Shown: positions 43,224-54,835 of the stretch, piece after piece | Layout of the letters: each line of letters starts with the position of its first letter | Position numbering within the stretch: position 1 is the first letter of the stretch | DNA from: Eleusine coracana subsp. coracana | Lineage: Eukaryota > Streptophyta > Magnoliopsida > Poales > Poaceae | Length of the DNA stretch: 64,000 nucleotides | Direction of reading: 5' to 3' | Assembly (NCBI GenBank): GCA_032690845.1 | Contig: CM064427.1 | Span: forward strand, 9,311,501-9,375,500 | The notes under the pieces: generated by a model | What the model was told of the DNA's origin: nothing | What the model saw: the letters and a program-made list of their open reading frames with translations, nothing else | The model's database searches: none | Made by a program: the position numbers and the translations under genes

Positions 43224-44414
43224 TCAATCAAGTTCATCATCAGATCCAGAGGATGCTTCATCACCCTTGAAGTCATCCCAGAATTCTTCCTCCTCAAAAG
43301 TACATTGATGCAATTCCCAATAGGGGATGTAATTATAGTATTCTGCGAAATGAAGGGTAAAGGTGGATGGGGAGGAATAACCTCCAATGGCAGTCAAATT
43401 GTCGAACATGCGGTGTTGCACACCATCAGCAACACGGAACACAGTCATGAAGGCACTCTTGTAGTTGCATCTCCCAAATTTTATGACTGGATCCACGAAG
43501 TAGACGCAGCCGCCTTCAACGGTGGGGAACTTGCTAGCATCGACTGTGAGACATCTGATATGGCTAACAAAGAGGGCACGGTTGCCAATGTCCCTCACAG
43601 GCTCAAGCACCTTCCTCATAATGTCCACCCTACGAACCACCAATTCTTTGGGAAGACCTCGCCATGGTCTGGTCACAAGGAACAAGTCTTCCCCAGACTT
43701 CACGAGATAATACCTACCATTCTCCAAAGATTCTGGTTGAAGATTTTCAGGATTAGGAATGATGGTGTTCATCATGGGGAATAATGAGCCATCAACGACA
43801 TCAGGGGAGGGAGATAGGATGGATCCATACAAGTTGGTGTGGTAGACATTGCCGACAAAGGGAGCCATACACATAGGGCCATCTAGGTTAACAGCCAAAA
43901 TCTCATGAAAATACTCACTATCCTGATCCGCCCACATGATCCTGTTTTCCCCCTCTTTGCTGGAGACGAACACTCTGATGATGGGTGATGTGGTGACGGC
44001 AACCCCCCAAACCTCTCCCCATGGTATGCTTGCCTTGAAATGGGCAACTGAGCCCGTGAAGGGGTTGACCAAGCGAGCTTGGTAGGTATAAGTTGTCTTA
44101 CCGAGGAGAAGGAGGCCACCGTTCGTGGTGCCGGTGAGGAAGTAGTCGCGATTGCCAAGCCATGGATCTGACGAGGAAGCGACCGGTACTATCAACCTTC
44201 AGGAACACCCACTTTGTTGGCACGAAGCGGTGATCTGTCAAGCCCATCACCTTGGGGTCGTCAGCCTCCGAGCGTCACTTGGTACAGATGCCACGGAAGC
44301 TGGCGTAGTCGTGGAAGTCCTGGTTAGCTGACAGGACACGGTCACCTACGTGGCAGACGAGATCACCGGGGAGCAAGGACGAGCAAGATTTGTGGTGGAG
44401 AGAACGCACGTCAT
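43224..44414 (-). pseudogene. F-box/DUF295 gene 3, degenerate 5' end
   Basis: An open stretch 44195-43224 (323 codons) holds the DUF295 part: RDYFLTGTTNGGLLLLGK, RLVNPFTGSVAHFK, GNVYHTNLYGSIL, YYLVKSGEDLFLV, RRVDIMRKVLEPV, FPTVEGGCVYFVD and an acidic tail (EEEEFWDDFKGDEASSGSDD). Upstream, 44400-44200 carries a shifted F-box part: SSLLPGDLVCHVGD, DFHDYASFRGICTK, then TGA where the family has Trp (CKRW in gene 1), then RFVPTKWVFL. A further frameshift lies between this and RDYFL. The candidate ATG is 44414-44412. So the F-box is disabled while the propeller part stays open. It could be a pseudogene or, less likely, be expressed from an internal start. Confidence 0.83.
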
Positions 44415-44491
44415 GGTCGGTGGTGGGGTGAGCTAGATTTGTTCGTCGATCTGCGTGTAAAATGTTTCGTCAAAACATGTGTTGGTGCCTC

Positions 44492-44500
44492 GCTATATAA
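44492..44500 (-). promoter_or_regulatory. TATA box of F-box copy 3
   Basis: The minus strand reads TTATATAGC about 80 bp upstream of the candidate ATG at 44414, a good core-promoter position. Confidence 0.5.
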
Positions 44501-45155
44501 CCTGTGGGCGCAGCAGCTGTAGATGATTAGACCATCATGAGATGGATAGTGGTTGGCAATTTTTCATGTTCATCGAACATCCGGAAAAAAAAGTCCCAAC
44601 GGTCAAATACGTTATCATTTCTCTCCAAAAACGCACAACAACCGCGTGTCGGTGCTATCTGGCATCTCCTAGCTGTGGAGATTGTGGCACACGGTAATGT
44701 ACATTCTGGGTTTTGCTAATACTGATTTATGGACTGCTTAATTAAGCACAGCAAGATTTGGCAAGTAACGATTTGGCAAGATTTGGTAATAAGTAACGAT
44801 GCGCATTGCAAGTTGCCAGAAAAAAACAAATTACCAAAATCGAGGAACGTATTAAGGCCCGCTTGTGGCCTGGCCCAGTATCTCAAGGAACTCAGTCTCC
44901 ACACGCGCTTACGGGCCCATCTGCAGTTCTGCTTATACTTGATGAGGGCCTCAGCCCGGCCGCCCGCTTTGTTCCTTTATTGCCGTGAGTTTTTTTTTTC
45001 ACACTTTCATTCGTCAGATTTGCCAAGCTATCGTACCGGTTTTTTTTCCTTGAGCAATTCAGTTTTTATCAGTTGAAGCGCATTATGAACGGTTTTTTTT
45101 TCCTTGAGCAATTCCAGGCGACAAGCACATTTTCTCGTTAGTGTGAAGTCACTCT
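44501..45155. other. Intergenic upstream of F-box copy 3
   Basis: No supported gene. A poly-T-containing phrase TTTTTTTTCCTTGAGCAATTC is repeated (about 45040 and 45091) with GGTT before it. The last five bases, ACTCT, precede copia B. Confidence 0.45.
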
Positions 45156-45395
45156 TGAGTTATCGACGATCGCAGGCACGTAGATCGAAGTAGAAAACGA
45201 AATCAAAAGTAACAAGAATAGAGGAGACGAAATTCTTTATTGAATAATTTTGGTGAAATTATAAAGGGGTGTCCCCTCAACTATTTATAAGGGGAAAACC
45301 CTACTTCGTGTTGGGTTAGAATTAGATAAAATGCTCATATGAGCCAGAAGTTCTTCTTCTAGAAGATGGGCCTGGTTCATAAGTGTTTTATGACA
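45156..45395 (-). repeat. Left (3') LTR of copia B
   Basis: 240 bp, plus-strand ends TGAGTTATCGACGATCG and TGTTTTATGACA. It aligns with 53672-53908 along its length with substitutions. A minus-strand TATA-like TTATAAATAG is at the complement of 45281-45290. Confidence 0.93.
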
Positions 45396-45407
45396 CTCCC
45401 CTTTGGG
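45396..45407 (-). other. Polypurine tract of copia B
   Basis: Minus-strand CCAAAGGGGAG lies directly before the 3' LTR start TGTCATAAAAC, as required for plus-strand priming. Confidence 0.8.
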
Positions 45408-45659
45408 CTCTTTATCATGATAACATGCCTCATAAAAACTCCTTAAAAATCCAGTGAAAAAAATGGAGAAAAGAACACATATTACCGTCACTTGTATTGT
45501 ATGCATTGCCTCATCAAAAACCTTAATGAGAAAACTTCATATGAAAAACTTATAAGGAAAAAAGAGTACAATACTTTAATCTTCATGATTAATGTTTATC
45601 GATCTTCATAAACAATATGAATTATCTTCAAGATAATTTTTAATTCAGAAACGTGATGT

Positions 45660-47869
45660 ACTTAGGAAAGTTCTCCTCCTGTTCCAAGCACTTCTCTAAG
45701 TCTTCTCATGTCAATACCATGCCGACACTTTTCAAGAGTGCAAGCTGGTAGTGCCTTTGTAAACATATCTGCAAGATTATCATAAGATCGGACATGAGTT
45801 ACCAAAATCTCTTCTCTTGCAATTCATGCGTATGAAAGAATTTGGGTAACATATGCTTTGTCCTGTTCGACTTTATGTATCCCGATTGTATTTATGTAAT
45901 ATAAGCGTTATTATCTTCCTAGATAACTGTAGCGGATGGAGTATACGATACTCCACAACTATCCATTATATGTCTTGACATTCTTCTGAGCCAAGTGCAT
46001 TCCTTGACGGCTTCAAATAATACGATGATCTCTGAGTAATTTATTGATATAGCAACAATCGTCTCTTTTGTTGACTTCCATGAAATTGCCGTTCTACCAA
46101 ATAAGAACACATATCCAGTCTGTAAAATTGACTTGTGTGGATCGGATAAGTAGTCAGCATCAGTATACCCAACCAAGATTACTTCTGCATTCTTCTTGAA
46201 AAATAATCCGAAACCTTCAGTTCCTCTCAGATATCTTAGTACTTGTTTAATGCCTTTCCAATGTCACATAATTGGTGTCGAGCTGTATCTAGCAAGTAGA
46301 TTAACAGCAAAAGCTATATCGGACCTTGTACCATTTGCAAGGTACATCAATGCTCCCATAGCACTGAGATAGGGATATTGAGGTCCTAATAATTCCTCAC
46401 CTTCCTCCTTTAGTCTAAATGGGTCTTCCTCTGCATTGAGTGATCTCACAACCATAGGAGATCTGAGTGGGTATGCATCTTTCATATTAAATCTCTCTAA
46501 TACCTTCTTGGTATAGTTTGATTGATGCAATAATATCCCTTCATGGGTATGCTCAAACTGCAAGCCTAAACAATATGCAGTCTTACCTAAATCTTTCATT
46601 TCAAATTCAGACTTTAAGTAAGAACATGCATCTTCGATGTTCTATGTAGTGCCAATGATATTAAAATCATCAACATAAACAGAGATTCTGCAATAACCTT
46701 TCTCTGATTTCTTAATGAATACACAAAGACAATCATCATTCTTCTAAAATCCTTTCTCCAGTAAAAAGTTACTGAGTTTGTTATACCACATTCTTCCAGA
46801 TTGCTTTAAACCATATAGTGACTTCTGAAGTTTGACACTATACAATTTGCGTTCTTCTTCATTTGAGACTTTGATTCCTTCTAGAACTTTTATATAGATT
46901 TCTGTATCTAATATTCTATACAAATATGCAGTGACGACCTCCATAAGTCGCATTTGCAAATTCATATTCACTGCCAATGATATTAAATACCGGAAAGTAA
47001 TTCCATCCATTACGAGAGAGTAGGTTTCTTCATAGTCAATTCCTGGTCTCTACGTGAAACCTTGAGCTACAAGTCTCGCCTTGTATCTGATCACTTTATT
47101 TTGAGCATTTCTCTTCCTGACAAATGCCTATTTGTAAGCCACTGGGAAGATACCTTTTGGTGTAAGGCTTACATTGCCGAACACTTCTCTTTTCTTTAGC
47201 GAGTTTAACTCTACACAAATTGCTTCTTTCCACTTTGGCCAGTCAGGATGCTTCTTGCATTTCTTCATTGACTTTGGTTCAGATTCCAAGTCAATATGTG
47301 TTGCAATTGTGTCAGCAAAATATGAGTCAACTTTTATTGTCTTTCTATTGTATACTACTCCCGTCTCTACATAATTCATTAAAACTTCTTCTATTATCTC
47401 ATTTTCTTGATCCACATCACTCAGAGATGTGTTTAGATCAGGAATTTCTGGTAACCCGTTGTAAGTTTCAAGTCTGCGCACATTCTCACTTGGGATTTCT
47501 TCTTCAAGGCTCACCACTTCGTGTGGTTTGCTTTCACTTCTTTTCAGTAGTGTGCTTAGGCTTCTTCTCCGCAGGACGTCTCCTAGGGGTTTTAGCTTGA
47601 GCTTGTACTCTAGGCTTCTTTGGTGCCCGTGTAACCGGATCACTCCCCCTCTTCCTATAAATCGTTGCTTTTGAAGAAGGAGGCTGGAATTCCATATAGT
47701 CATCTTCTTCAAATGGGATATCTATTCTTTCAGGTGCATTTGCAGCCGGTATAGGAGACTTCACAATGTCTCTTGCATTGGTGAAAGCTTCTGGCAGTTC
47801 ATTAGCAACCCTCTGTAGATGGAGGATGTTCTGAACTTCGAGCTCAGTTTCTATAGTGCGAGGATCCAT
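45660..47869 (-). pseudogene. Copia B reverse transcriptase and RNase H, broken
   Basis: The minus strand reads KHPDWPKWKEAICVELNSLK (47270-47200), then 47010-46744 (AYLYRILDTEIYIKV, LYGLKQSGRMWYNKL). The catalytic VYVDDFNIIGT sits near 46680-46650, and LGLQFEHTHEGILLHQS and PYLSAMGALMYLANGTRSDI follow in 46599-46264. RNase H/tail is 46176-45919 (GYTDADYLSDPHKSI), ending in ADMFTKALPACTLEKC near 45740-45690. Stops interrupt it at several places. The YVDD catalytic pair is intact, but the frame is not. Confidence 0.88.
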
Positions 47870-49290
47870 TCCTTGAATTCCTTTAGTTTCCCATTCTATT
47901 TCACGGCATTTGTCTCGAGAGAGATACTTTCCTCCCCATAATGTCGGGAAATGATCTTCATTAAAGATACAATCAGTGAATCGAGCCGTGTGTAGATCTC
48001 CAATGGATGGCTCTAAATACTTGATTATGGATGCACTTTCATATCCAACGTAAACTCCGAGTTTCCGTTATACACCCATTGCAGTTCGCTGAGGCGGAGG
48101 GATAGGGACATACATAGCACATCCAAATCTCCGTAAGTGAGAAACATTTGGTATTGTACCACGCACCATTGCTAATGGTGATTTTTCATGTGTAGCAGAT
48201 GGCCTCAATTGAATTAATGCTGTTGCGTGCAACACTGCATGCCCCCAACAAGAGGTAGGCAATAAACAATTCTGCAATAATAGTTGTGCTATCAACTTGA
48301 ATCTCTTAATTAATGATTCTGTAAGGCCATTTTATGTATGCAGGTGTGGTACAGAGTGTTCCACTTTGATACCCAGACTCATACAATAGTCTTTAAACAC
48401 CTTCGAGGTAAATTCTCCGGCATTATCCATCCTGATGGATTGAATTCTGCGATCCGGAAAATTGGTTTTCAATTGTATGTTCTGAGTTGTCAATTGTGCA
48501 AACACATGGTTTCTAGTAAATAATAAACATACATGACTCCACTTCGAGGAAGCATCAATCAACACCATGAAGTACCGAAAAGATCCTAACATGGGGTTAA
48601 TTGGTCCACATATGTCTCCTTGAATTCGTTCAACGAATGCCATCGATTCTGCTTGAATCTTTAGCTTTGAGGGTCGAGTGATGAGCTTCCCTTTTGCATA
48701 TGCAACGCACAAAAAATCTTCTTGATTTGAGAAATCTTTTATCTTCAAGTTGTGACCATTCGAATTCTTCGTGATTCTTTGCATCATGTTGAGGCCTAGA
48801 TGACCAAGTCTATCGTGCCATGTTCAATAGGCTTCTTGGTTGCTAAATACGATCTTGAACACAACAAACTCTTTGTGTGGTTTAACATAAGTGTAGTACA
48901 TGCTTTCTTTAATGGTTGGAAAACTTTCGACGATAGTCTTGTGCTCTCCATCTTTCTTGGTCATAATGAGACATTCTTTGCCTTTATCATCATTGGTTTG
49001 TACGTGAAATCCGTTTGCACGGATGTCCTTGAAGCTTAACAATGTCTGAGTAGACTCGGGATAAAGCAATGCTTCATGGATTACTAGCCGCGTACCATTC
49101 GGGAGGACGATTGTGGCCCTGCATGTGCCAACAATCCTAGTGTCATTGTCAATGACAGTAGTTATATCTCCATCATACTTTCAAAGTGTTTAGAAATAAC
49201 TAGTGTCCCTTAGAACGGTAGTGGTAGTGCTACTGTCTACGAGATAGAGCTCCTCTTGAATAGCCATGTTCTCACGATTCTGTAATTAAT
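47870..49290 (-). pseudogene. Copia B protease and integrase, broken
   Basis: Protease: ELYLVDSSTTTTVLRD (complement of about 49200-49250), with Asp-Ser-Ser in place of the active-site Asp-Ser/Thr-Gly/Ala. Pre-integrase: 49069-48824. Integrase core: 48787-48332 with ERIQGDICGPI, FMVLIDASSKW and IRMDNAGEFTSKVF, giving the first two catalytic Asp. The third (Glu) region should lie at the junction toward 48295-48068 (LLPTSCWGHAVLHATALI). Frames change between the parts. Confidence 0.83.
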
Positions 49291-49399
49291 ACAATAATGT
49301 ATAATCAATGGAAATAATAATGCAAACAATTTCCACACTAATATGATATATTAATGAGAAAATGTCTTCTCTTCATGAGATTACATAAATAAACCACCA

Positions 49400-50034
49400 C
49401 TAAAAACTTAATACTCTCCTATTACTAATGCTTAATTCTAATGGAGAACTTTTGATTCTAAGTAGTCTACGAGAATAGTGGGAATCTCCATGCAGGTCCT
49501 CCTCATCCTCTGCCATGAGGTCTTCATCAAATTCAATATCAGAGGCCTTGCGTGGTTCTCCATGACCTTGAGCTTTGTCTAATGTACCAGAATCCATCTT
49601 CGTGATGTCTTCTTTGGCTTATAGAGCTTCCACATAGTTGGCTTCATGCTCCGCAAGCTTCTTCCTGAGTTCTTGGTACATGTCGACAACGTGCTTGGGC
49701 GTGCGACAAATTTTGAACCAATGTCCATTCATGTCACATCTGTAACATTTCTGGTCCTGTTTCCCATATTCTCTCCCTGAAGGCGTCTTCTTTGACTTCC
49801 CTTTATAGTTCTTGTTGAACTTGTTAGGGTTGTTTTGCGCCTTCGGTGGTGCCTTCGGAGCTCATTTACCCTTGTTGTTATTCATCTTGAATGATGTGGC
49901 ATTTGCTTCTTATGGTGCCATGGAGCCAGTAGGACCAGACAAATGAGTCTGCTTGATCAATTCTTCCTCCCCCTGATCTTGCTACAATGCATTGCTCAGG
50001 GCGATGTTGGCACTTCCCAAGTGTCCCTTTTATA
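49400..50034 (-). pseudogene. Copia B gag C-terminus with zinc knuckle
   Basis: The minus strand reads ANIALSNAL, QDQGEEELIKQTHLSGP, a Lys/Asn/Pro-rich linker and KCYRCDMNGHWFKICR (about 49760-49705), a CX2CX4HX4C zinc knuckle that would bind element RNA. The tail 49597-49400 is acidic. At least two stops are present. Its upstream half lies at 51588-52147, beyond the inserted LTR. Confidence 0.82.
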
Positions 50035-51587
50035 TGTGAATATTACCCTAATTAGAGCATAATTGATACTAATTTAGGCCATTTACCTGTGATATTGCCT
50101 ATATATTCGTATATGCGTTGTTTTGGAGCTTTATTGCAGAAACAGGTGAAATTGGTGATTAATGCGATGATGGAGAGGACAGGAGTCCAGAACCGACGAA
50201 AAGCACTGAAGAAGCCAAGTGCGCCGATCGGCGCAGTCCATGAGCCGATCGGCGCAAAGGGTGTTTTGGCCCACAGAAGTGACCGAGGCCCATTCCACAT
50301 GTTTATGGAAGTTTATTTACGCAAGACACTTGAAGATATTTGTCTAAGAAGAATTATGGAACTTCAAGAAGATTTATGGAACTCTAAGATCTTAACATGC
50401 AGTACAAGACTTTATCTCGAAGAAAAAGGCCCACATGGCAGCTGTGGAAGACAAAGGAATCGACTCGGGGAAGAAATCAGAGAAGACACGGCTTGCGCCG
50501 ATCGGCGCAACCGCCTTATTTGCTAGAAACCGAGTCCTTTACGAGTAGAACCCCTATAAATACTTGTAAACCCTCGCCGCAGAAGAGGAGGCGACAGAGG
50601 GACACCAGATCCGTAAGTTAGAGCCACCGGGGCTTGCCCCGTTAGAATAGATCTCTAGTTGAGTTTCAAGAAGCATTGGAGTCAAGAGTTGATCCGTCAA
50701 GGTAGGCCATCTCGACAGGGATGAATCTTACTCTATGTATCTCAAGGATGATTGAATATGTTGATGATGGTTTTGGTGATTTGTCTATCTTGATTCTATA
50801 ATCTTGCATGTGCTTATTCCAATTGCTTAGTTCTAGGCTAAGTAAGTAGATATTATCTTAATCATGGTGATTAGGATGATATTCGGACTTTGTATTGATT
50901 ATGGTTGCTTGATGATGCTAGTAGTGTGGTTTAGCGGTGACAGCACTAAGCCTGCGCAACACTATTGGATAGTTGAGTAGGATAAGATACTCGCGCGATT
51001 AAGGGTTTCCTCCCCGCTGCGATAAATAGGGAGCCGCTCGGAAAGAAGGGTGGTCTTACTCATTATAGGTTTTCATTGATCTATGTAATTACCCATTATG
51101 ATGCTATTCAATTAGACTTTCTGGTTACGGTCCCACTAGTAGATATCTGGCTACTCACTTACCAGCATAGGTTTACATGATCTGGAACACTTTGGCTTAG
51201 ACTCACTGGTATGCCGATCGGCTCAACCCTGCCGGTCGGCGCAACAACTTTGGCTTAGATTCACCAGTGTGCCGATCGGCTCGACTCCTGCGTCGATTGG
51301 CACAACCCCAGATTTAATAGATCTCACGCACTTTGACTTAGTTTCACTAGTGTGCCGATCGGCTCAATCCCCGCGCCGATCGGCGCAATGACAGATTTAC
51401 TATCTGGCGCACCTTTGCGCTGGCCAGTCTCCCCCTCATGCAACCTGACCTTGACAGTAGCCTTGACTAGATCTTTTACTGTTAACTTTGTTTAATAAAT
51501 CCCTAGGGTCCTAATGGATTCGATAAACCTTGGAATACTCAATTCATGGGAAAAAGTGCTACAATCGTACACCGTCCTCTTGCGGTA
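50035..51587 (+). mobile_element. Probable solo gypsy LTR inserted in copia B gag
   Basis: Copia gag homology stops near 51600 and resumes near 50030. The intervening 1.55 kb is on the opposite strand. It has a TATA box CCTATAAATAC at 50553-50563, then AAACCCTCGCCGC leader-like sequence, and ends with CCCTAGGGTCCTAATGGATT, GATAAACCTTGGAATACTC, the style of grass Ty3/gypsy LTR 3' ends. No internal region is present, so it is read as a solo LTR left by LTR recombination. Terminal bases are decayed and a target duplication is not certain; boundaries are within about 20 bp. Confidence 0.6.
50223..51384. repeat. Cluster of palindrome GCCGATCGGC in the solo LTR
   Basis: Seven exact copies: 50223-50232, 50244-50253, 50497-50506, 51213-51222, 51271-51280, 51354-51363 and 51375-51384. 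Two more degenerate ones are at about 51231 and 51290. Three are extended to the 16-bp perfect palindrome or near it (TGCGCCGATCGGCGCA). The 51190-51400 part is a tandem repeat with CTTTG(G/A)CTTAG, TTCACTAGTGTGCCGATCGG-type units. Confidence 0.9.
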
Positions 51588-52147
51588 TATAAGTGGGTGC
51601 GTAGATACGACCAATAGGTGACATAAGAGTCATATTTGTCCTTCTTGTACTGGCGGCTCATATGGGTGAGCTTAGGGTGAAAGGTGGAGAGAGTCTTGTG
51701 GATGAGGTCGGAATCTTTAAGATCTTTGCCACATAGCTTCATGCGTGACATAATACCATAAAGCTTGATATTATATTCCTCAATAGTCTTATAGTCTTGG
51801 AAGCGTAGGTTTTGCCATTCACGCTCCACTTTAGGAAGTAGGACTGCTTCAATTTGCTCAAAGCGATTACGCAGTGAGTCCCACGAGACCTTCGGGTTCC
51901 TTTCGGTCATGTACTCATTTTTCAATGTAGTACATAAATGATGCCTTAGGAAATACAGGGACTGAGCTTGCTCCACTGCTGTTGCAGCAGGTTCCCCTTT
52001 TTTGGGCAAAATTGTCTTCAAGAGATTTTTGCCAGTAAGTAGGATTTCAGCATCAAGAGCCCAGGACAAGTAGTTACTTCCATGGGGGGTAAGCACGTCG
52101 AATTCTCTTTTCACAAGGTCAGACATCTGCATGATATCATAGTGCAA
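51588..52147 (-). pseudogene. Copia B gag, N-terminal part
   Basis: The minus-strand ORF starts at 52147 with FDVLTPHGSNYLSWALDAEI, then LRHHLCTTLKNEYMTERNP and WQNLRFQDYKTIEEYNIKLY, the copia gag (UBN2/DUF4219-like) signature for capsid formation. It ends KKDKYDSYVTYWSYLRTHL, where the inserted LTR begins; reading to 51539 uses LTR sequence. The homologous continuation is at 50034-49400. Confidence 0.87.
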
Positions 52148-53652
52148 AAATTACTTCATATATATGCAAATAATATATCCAAGTAATAGGGGGCATAAGT
52201 AAAGTGGTATAACAAAAACTGCTTGTTTAAGTTATTTTTTATTGGTATTTCTACATAAAAATAACCAATAAACCGTGAAAATCATGAAAACAAAATAATA
52301 TAAGGACTATAGTCCATCTTGATATAAATCTAGAAAAGGGTGTTATATGCAAAATAACACATTCTCATAAAATTTCTATTTATTCTATGATTTTCTAGTA
52401 ATATTCATAATTTCTAGGGGTCTTGCTACAAAATATGGACTTCAGATTTATTTTTGAAAATATTAGGGGTGATTTTGCGAAAATCTAGGCTTCATCAGAA
52501 ATTCCAATAACTCCAGGGGCTATTTTGCAAATTTTTAGATATTTTTGCTATCAGGCTTAAAGTGGGCCAGAAACCGGCCCAAATGGCCCATATCTCCCGA
52601 AGGGGTATAAAAGGGGTCGAAACCCTATTCTTTCTTCACTCCCTCATTTTCTCTTTCTTTCTTCTTCCAACCAGCCGCCACTTCTCTTCTTTCTCTTTCT
52701 TCACCGACATATCTAGGGGCGGGGCAAGGGCGCGAGCGGGCGGGTGTGGCCGGTGGCATTTCATGCCTGAGCGCGCGGTGGCCAGCCTTGCCTGGTGGGG
52801 CCAGCGTGTTGCGCAGGCGGCCGTGTGCGGCAGATGCTGCATGCGTGCGGGGCCCAGCTGTGGCCTGACGCTGCGTGAACCAGGCGCCCGTGGGCCGGGG
52901 GGGGGGGGCATCTGGGGCGACACGTGCGCCATGGCCAAGTGCGGGAGCCGGGTCGGGGGCGCTGGAGGTGCGCGCGCGCTGGAGCGGCGGGGGGCGGGCC
53001 CAGGCGTCACGTTGACGCGCCCGCGCGCTGGGCGCACCGCGGGCGGGCGCTGGAGTCCAGCAGCACGATTTCTTCGACGCGGGCTCCGTGAGGACTGGAT
53101 CTTGCCAGATCCGGTTGCCCTCCCCTTCTTTTTTCTTTCTTTTTTTTTCAACTTTCTGTGATGTATGGAGCCGGATCCAAGGTCTAGTGGGGCCGGATCT
53201 GGGCTAACAGGGCCCAGATGTGAGCCGTCTCGAAACGGATCTTAAGATTTTTTTTCTTTTCTTTCTTATGGATCCGATCGGAGGAGCCCCTTCCGGGTAA
53301 GCCAACCGCCAGATCTGATCTTCGTGCGCGGCCAGACGGCTCTCACTCTTAACTTTGTTCTTTCAAACTTCTGGACGTATCCCATTTTGGATATGGATAT
53401 CTCAGATCCTCCCCTTGCCGGTTTTAGATCCGGTTTGGGTTGGTAGATCGCGAGCGCATAAGTGCCTTTAATCTGATTTTGTTATTTCATTATGCCGCCT
53501 CCTGTGGCGGGTTTTTGTTGTTGTAGATCTTGATTACAATGAGTCAAGATTTTTATGGCGATCTTCTGGACAGATCTTGGCTGCAACGAGTCAAGATACA
53601 AATTCAATCGAAAATCATACCTTTAATCGCCAAGTAGTTGACCGGCTTTGTA
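52148..53652 (+). other. Copia B leader with a GC-rich opposite-strand block
   Basis: 1.5 kb between gag and the primer-binding site, unusually long. At 52605-52630 the plus strand has GGGGTATAAAAGGGG and GAAACCCTATTC, then a CT-rich leader and a very GC-rich part (52715-53060, including a run of about 13 G near 52900). A 199-codon plus-strand ORF (52562-53161) begins before the TATA box and is Gly/Arg/Ala-rich, without a domain. Repeated GGATCCGATC and AGATCCGGTT words follow. It may be a promoter and first exon captured in antisense, comparable to 36456-37070 in copia A. Confidence 0.45.
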
Positions 53653-53671
53653 GAGCGTGCTGATAACGTGT
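53653..53671 (-). other. Primer-binding site of copia B
   Basis: Minus-strand ACACGTTATCAGCACGCTC directly follows the 5' LTR end CGATAACTCA. The TTATCAGCACG core is a recurrent plant copia binding site. Confidence 0.82.
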
Positions 53672-53908
53672 TGAGTTATCGACGATCACAGACACGTAGA
53701 TCAAAGTAGAAAACGAGAACAAAAGTAACAAAAATAGAGACGAAATTCTTTATTAGATAATTCTGATAAAATTATAAAGGGATGTTTCCTCAACTATTTA
53801 TAAGGGGTAAACCCTACTTCGTATTGGGTTAGAATTAGATAAGGAGCTCATATGGGCCAGGAGTTCTTCTTCTAGAAGATGGGCCTGACTCATAAGCGTT
53901 TTACAATA
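53672..53908 (-). repeat. Right (5') LTR of copia B
   Basis: It matches 45156-45395. The plus-strand end is altered (TTTTACAATA versus TTTTATGACA). A minus-strand TATA-like TTATAAATAG is at the complement of 53794-53803. Confidence 0.9.
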
Positions 53909-54835
53909 GCCACCTCGAGTATCTAAAAAAGGTCTTCGAATGGTAGTGCTTGCAATAAACTTTGAAGTGCTAATGACTAGGTAATTTCTTCACAGAATAT
54001 ATTTAGTAGCAGTGATCGGAACATGATTTTGCCGCAGAATTGAATCATGCGCATCCTTTCCGGTAGTGTTCTCATCCTCTATTTGAAAAGACAAACTAAT
54101 AATACTGTAACATGATTCAATATCATAAGTTGAGTTCTATAAGAATCTGCCATGCGTATGTTTGAAGAACCGAAAGAAACACAACATCGAATATCTATAT
54201 CATTATAGCGTGTAGCCTACCGCCAACCAGAGCAAACCCAGCCTGTCTCACCCAATCTCAATTTGACACGTCATTTCTAACCAATCCCAAACCAACACGT
54301 CGCCGAACCTTGCTAGAGTTGGCGTTGGACGCTCATGCCATCTCGCCGTTGCGACCAGCTATATTGACGATGTTGTGTGGAGGAAGGAGAAATCGAGAGC
54401 TTCATATAAAAGACGACCTCGACGACGTTGACCTTCCGATCGACCATTGGCTGCTTGGTCGCCGGGCATGGATTTGATGGTGGCGACAAGGTGGCTGCGG
54501 CTGGGCAGCTAGCAGAAGCGACTCCTCCACCACGAGCTTCGGACCGTGGAGACTGACCAGCACGGTCGCTCCTCTGTCAGCAACTTCTGTCACAATGCCA
54601 TGGAGAGCTCAACCAGCCGGAGCTCAAGAAGCAGGGAGAGGTGGTGCGGCTGCTGTGATGCGTGAGTATGAAGGAGGGATCCAATATGGTTTCGTCCTGC
54701 CAATTTCGAACTGCAATGAATGGATTCAAGCTGTCGTGCATGAGAGAGAAAAGCAGCCTCTGCGTGGAGAGAGAAAGAAATGGGATCCATCAATGGAGAA
54801 GAAGACCGTGGGGAGGATAAGATTGTGGCACTTTA
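53909..54835. other. Intergenic between copia B and the Harbinger-type element
   Basis: No recognised gene. A TATA-like CATATAAAAGACG at about 54402 could serve a plus-strand transcript into 54595-54835, where a short frame starts ATGCCATGGAGAGCTCAACC, but no domain or intron structure supports it. The final TTA (54833-54835) is a target-site copy. Confidence 0.4.

Larger units (their letters stand above)
45156..53908 (-). mobile_element. Ty1/copia retrotransposon B, defective, with a solo LTR inserted
   Basis: LTRs at 45156-45395 and 53672-53908, a polypurine tract at 45396-45407 and a primer-binding site at 53653-53671. Order on the minus strand is gag, zinc knuckle, protease, integrase, RT, RNase H, the Ty1/copia order. 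Gag is interrupted by an insertion at about 50035-51587. Many stops and frameshifts make it non-autonomous. No matching 5-bp target duplication is seen (ACTCT left, GCCAC right). Confidence 0.92.

Noticed and set aside
45151..53913. 5-bp target duplication of copia B
   Set aside because: ACTCT on the left and GCCAC on the right do not match; probably lost with the altered right LTR end.
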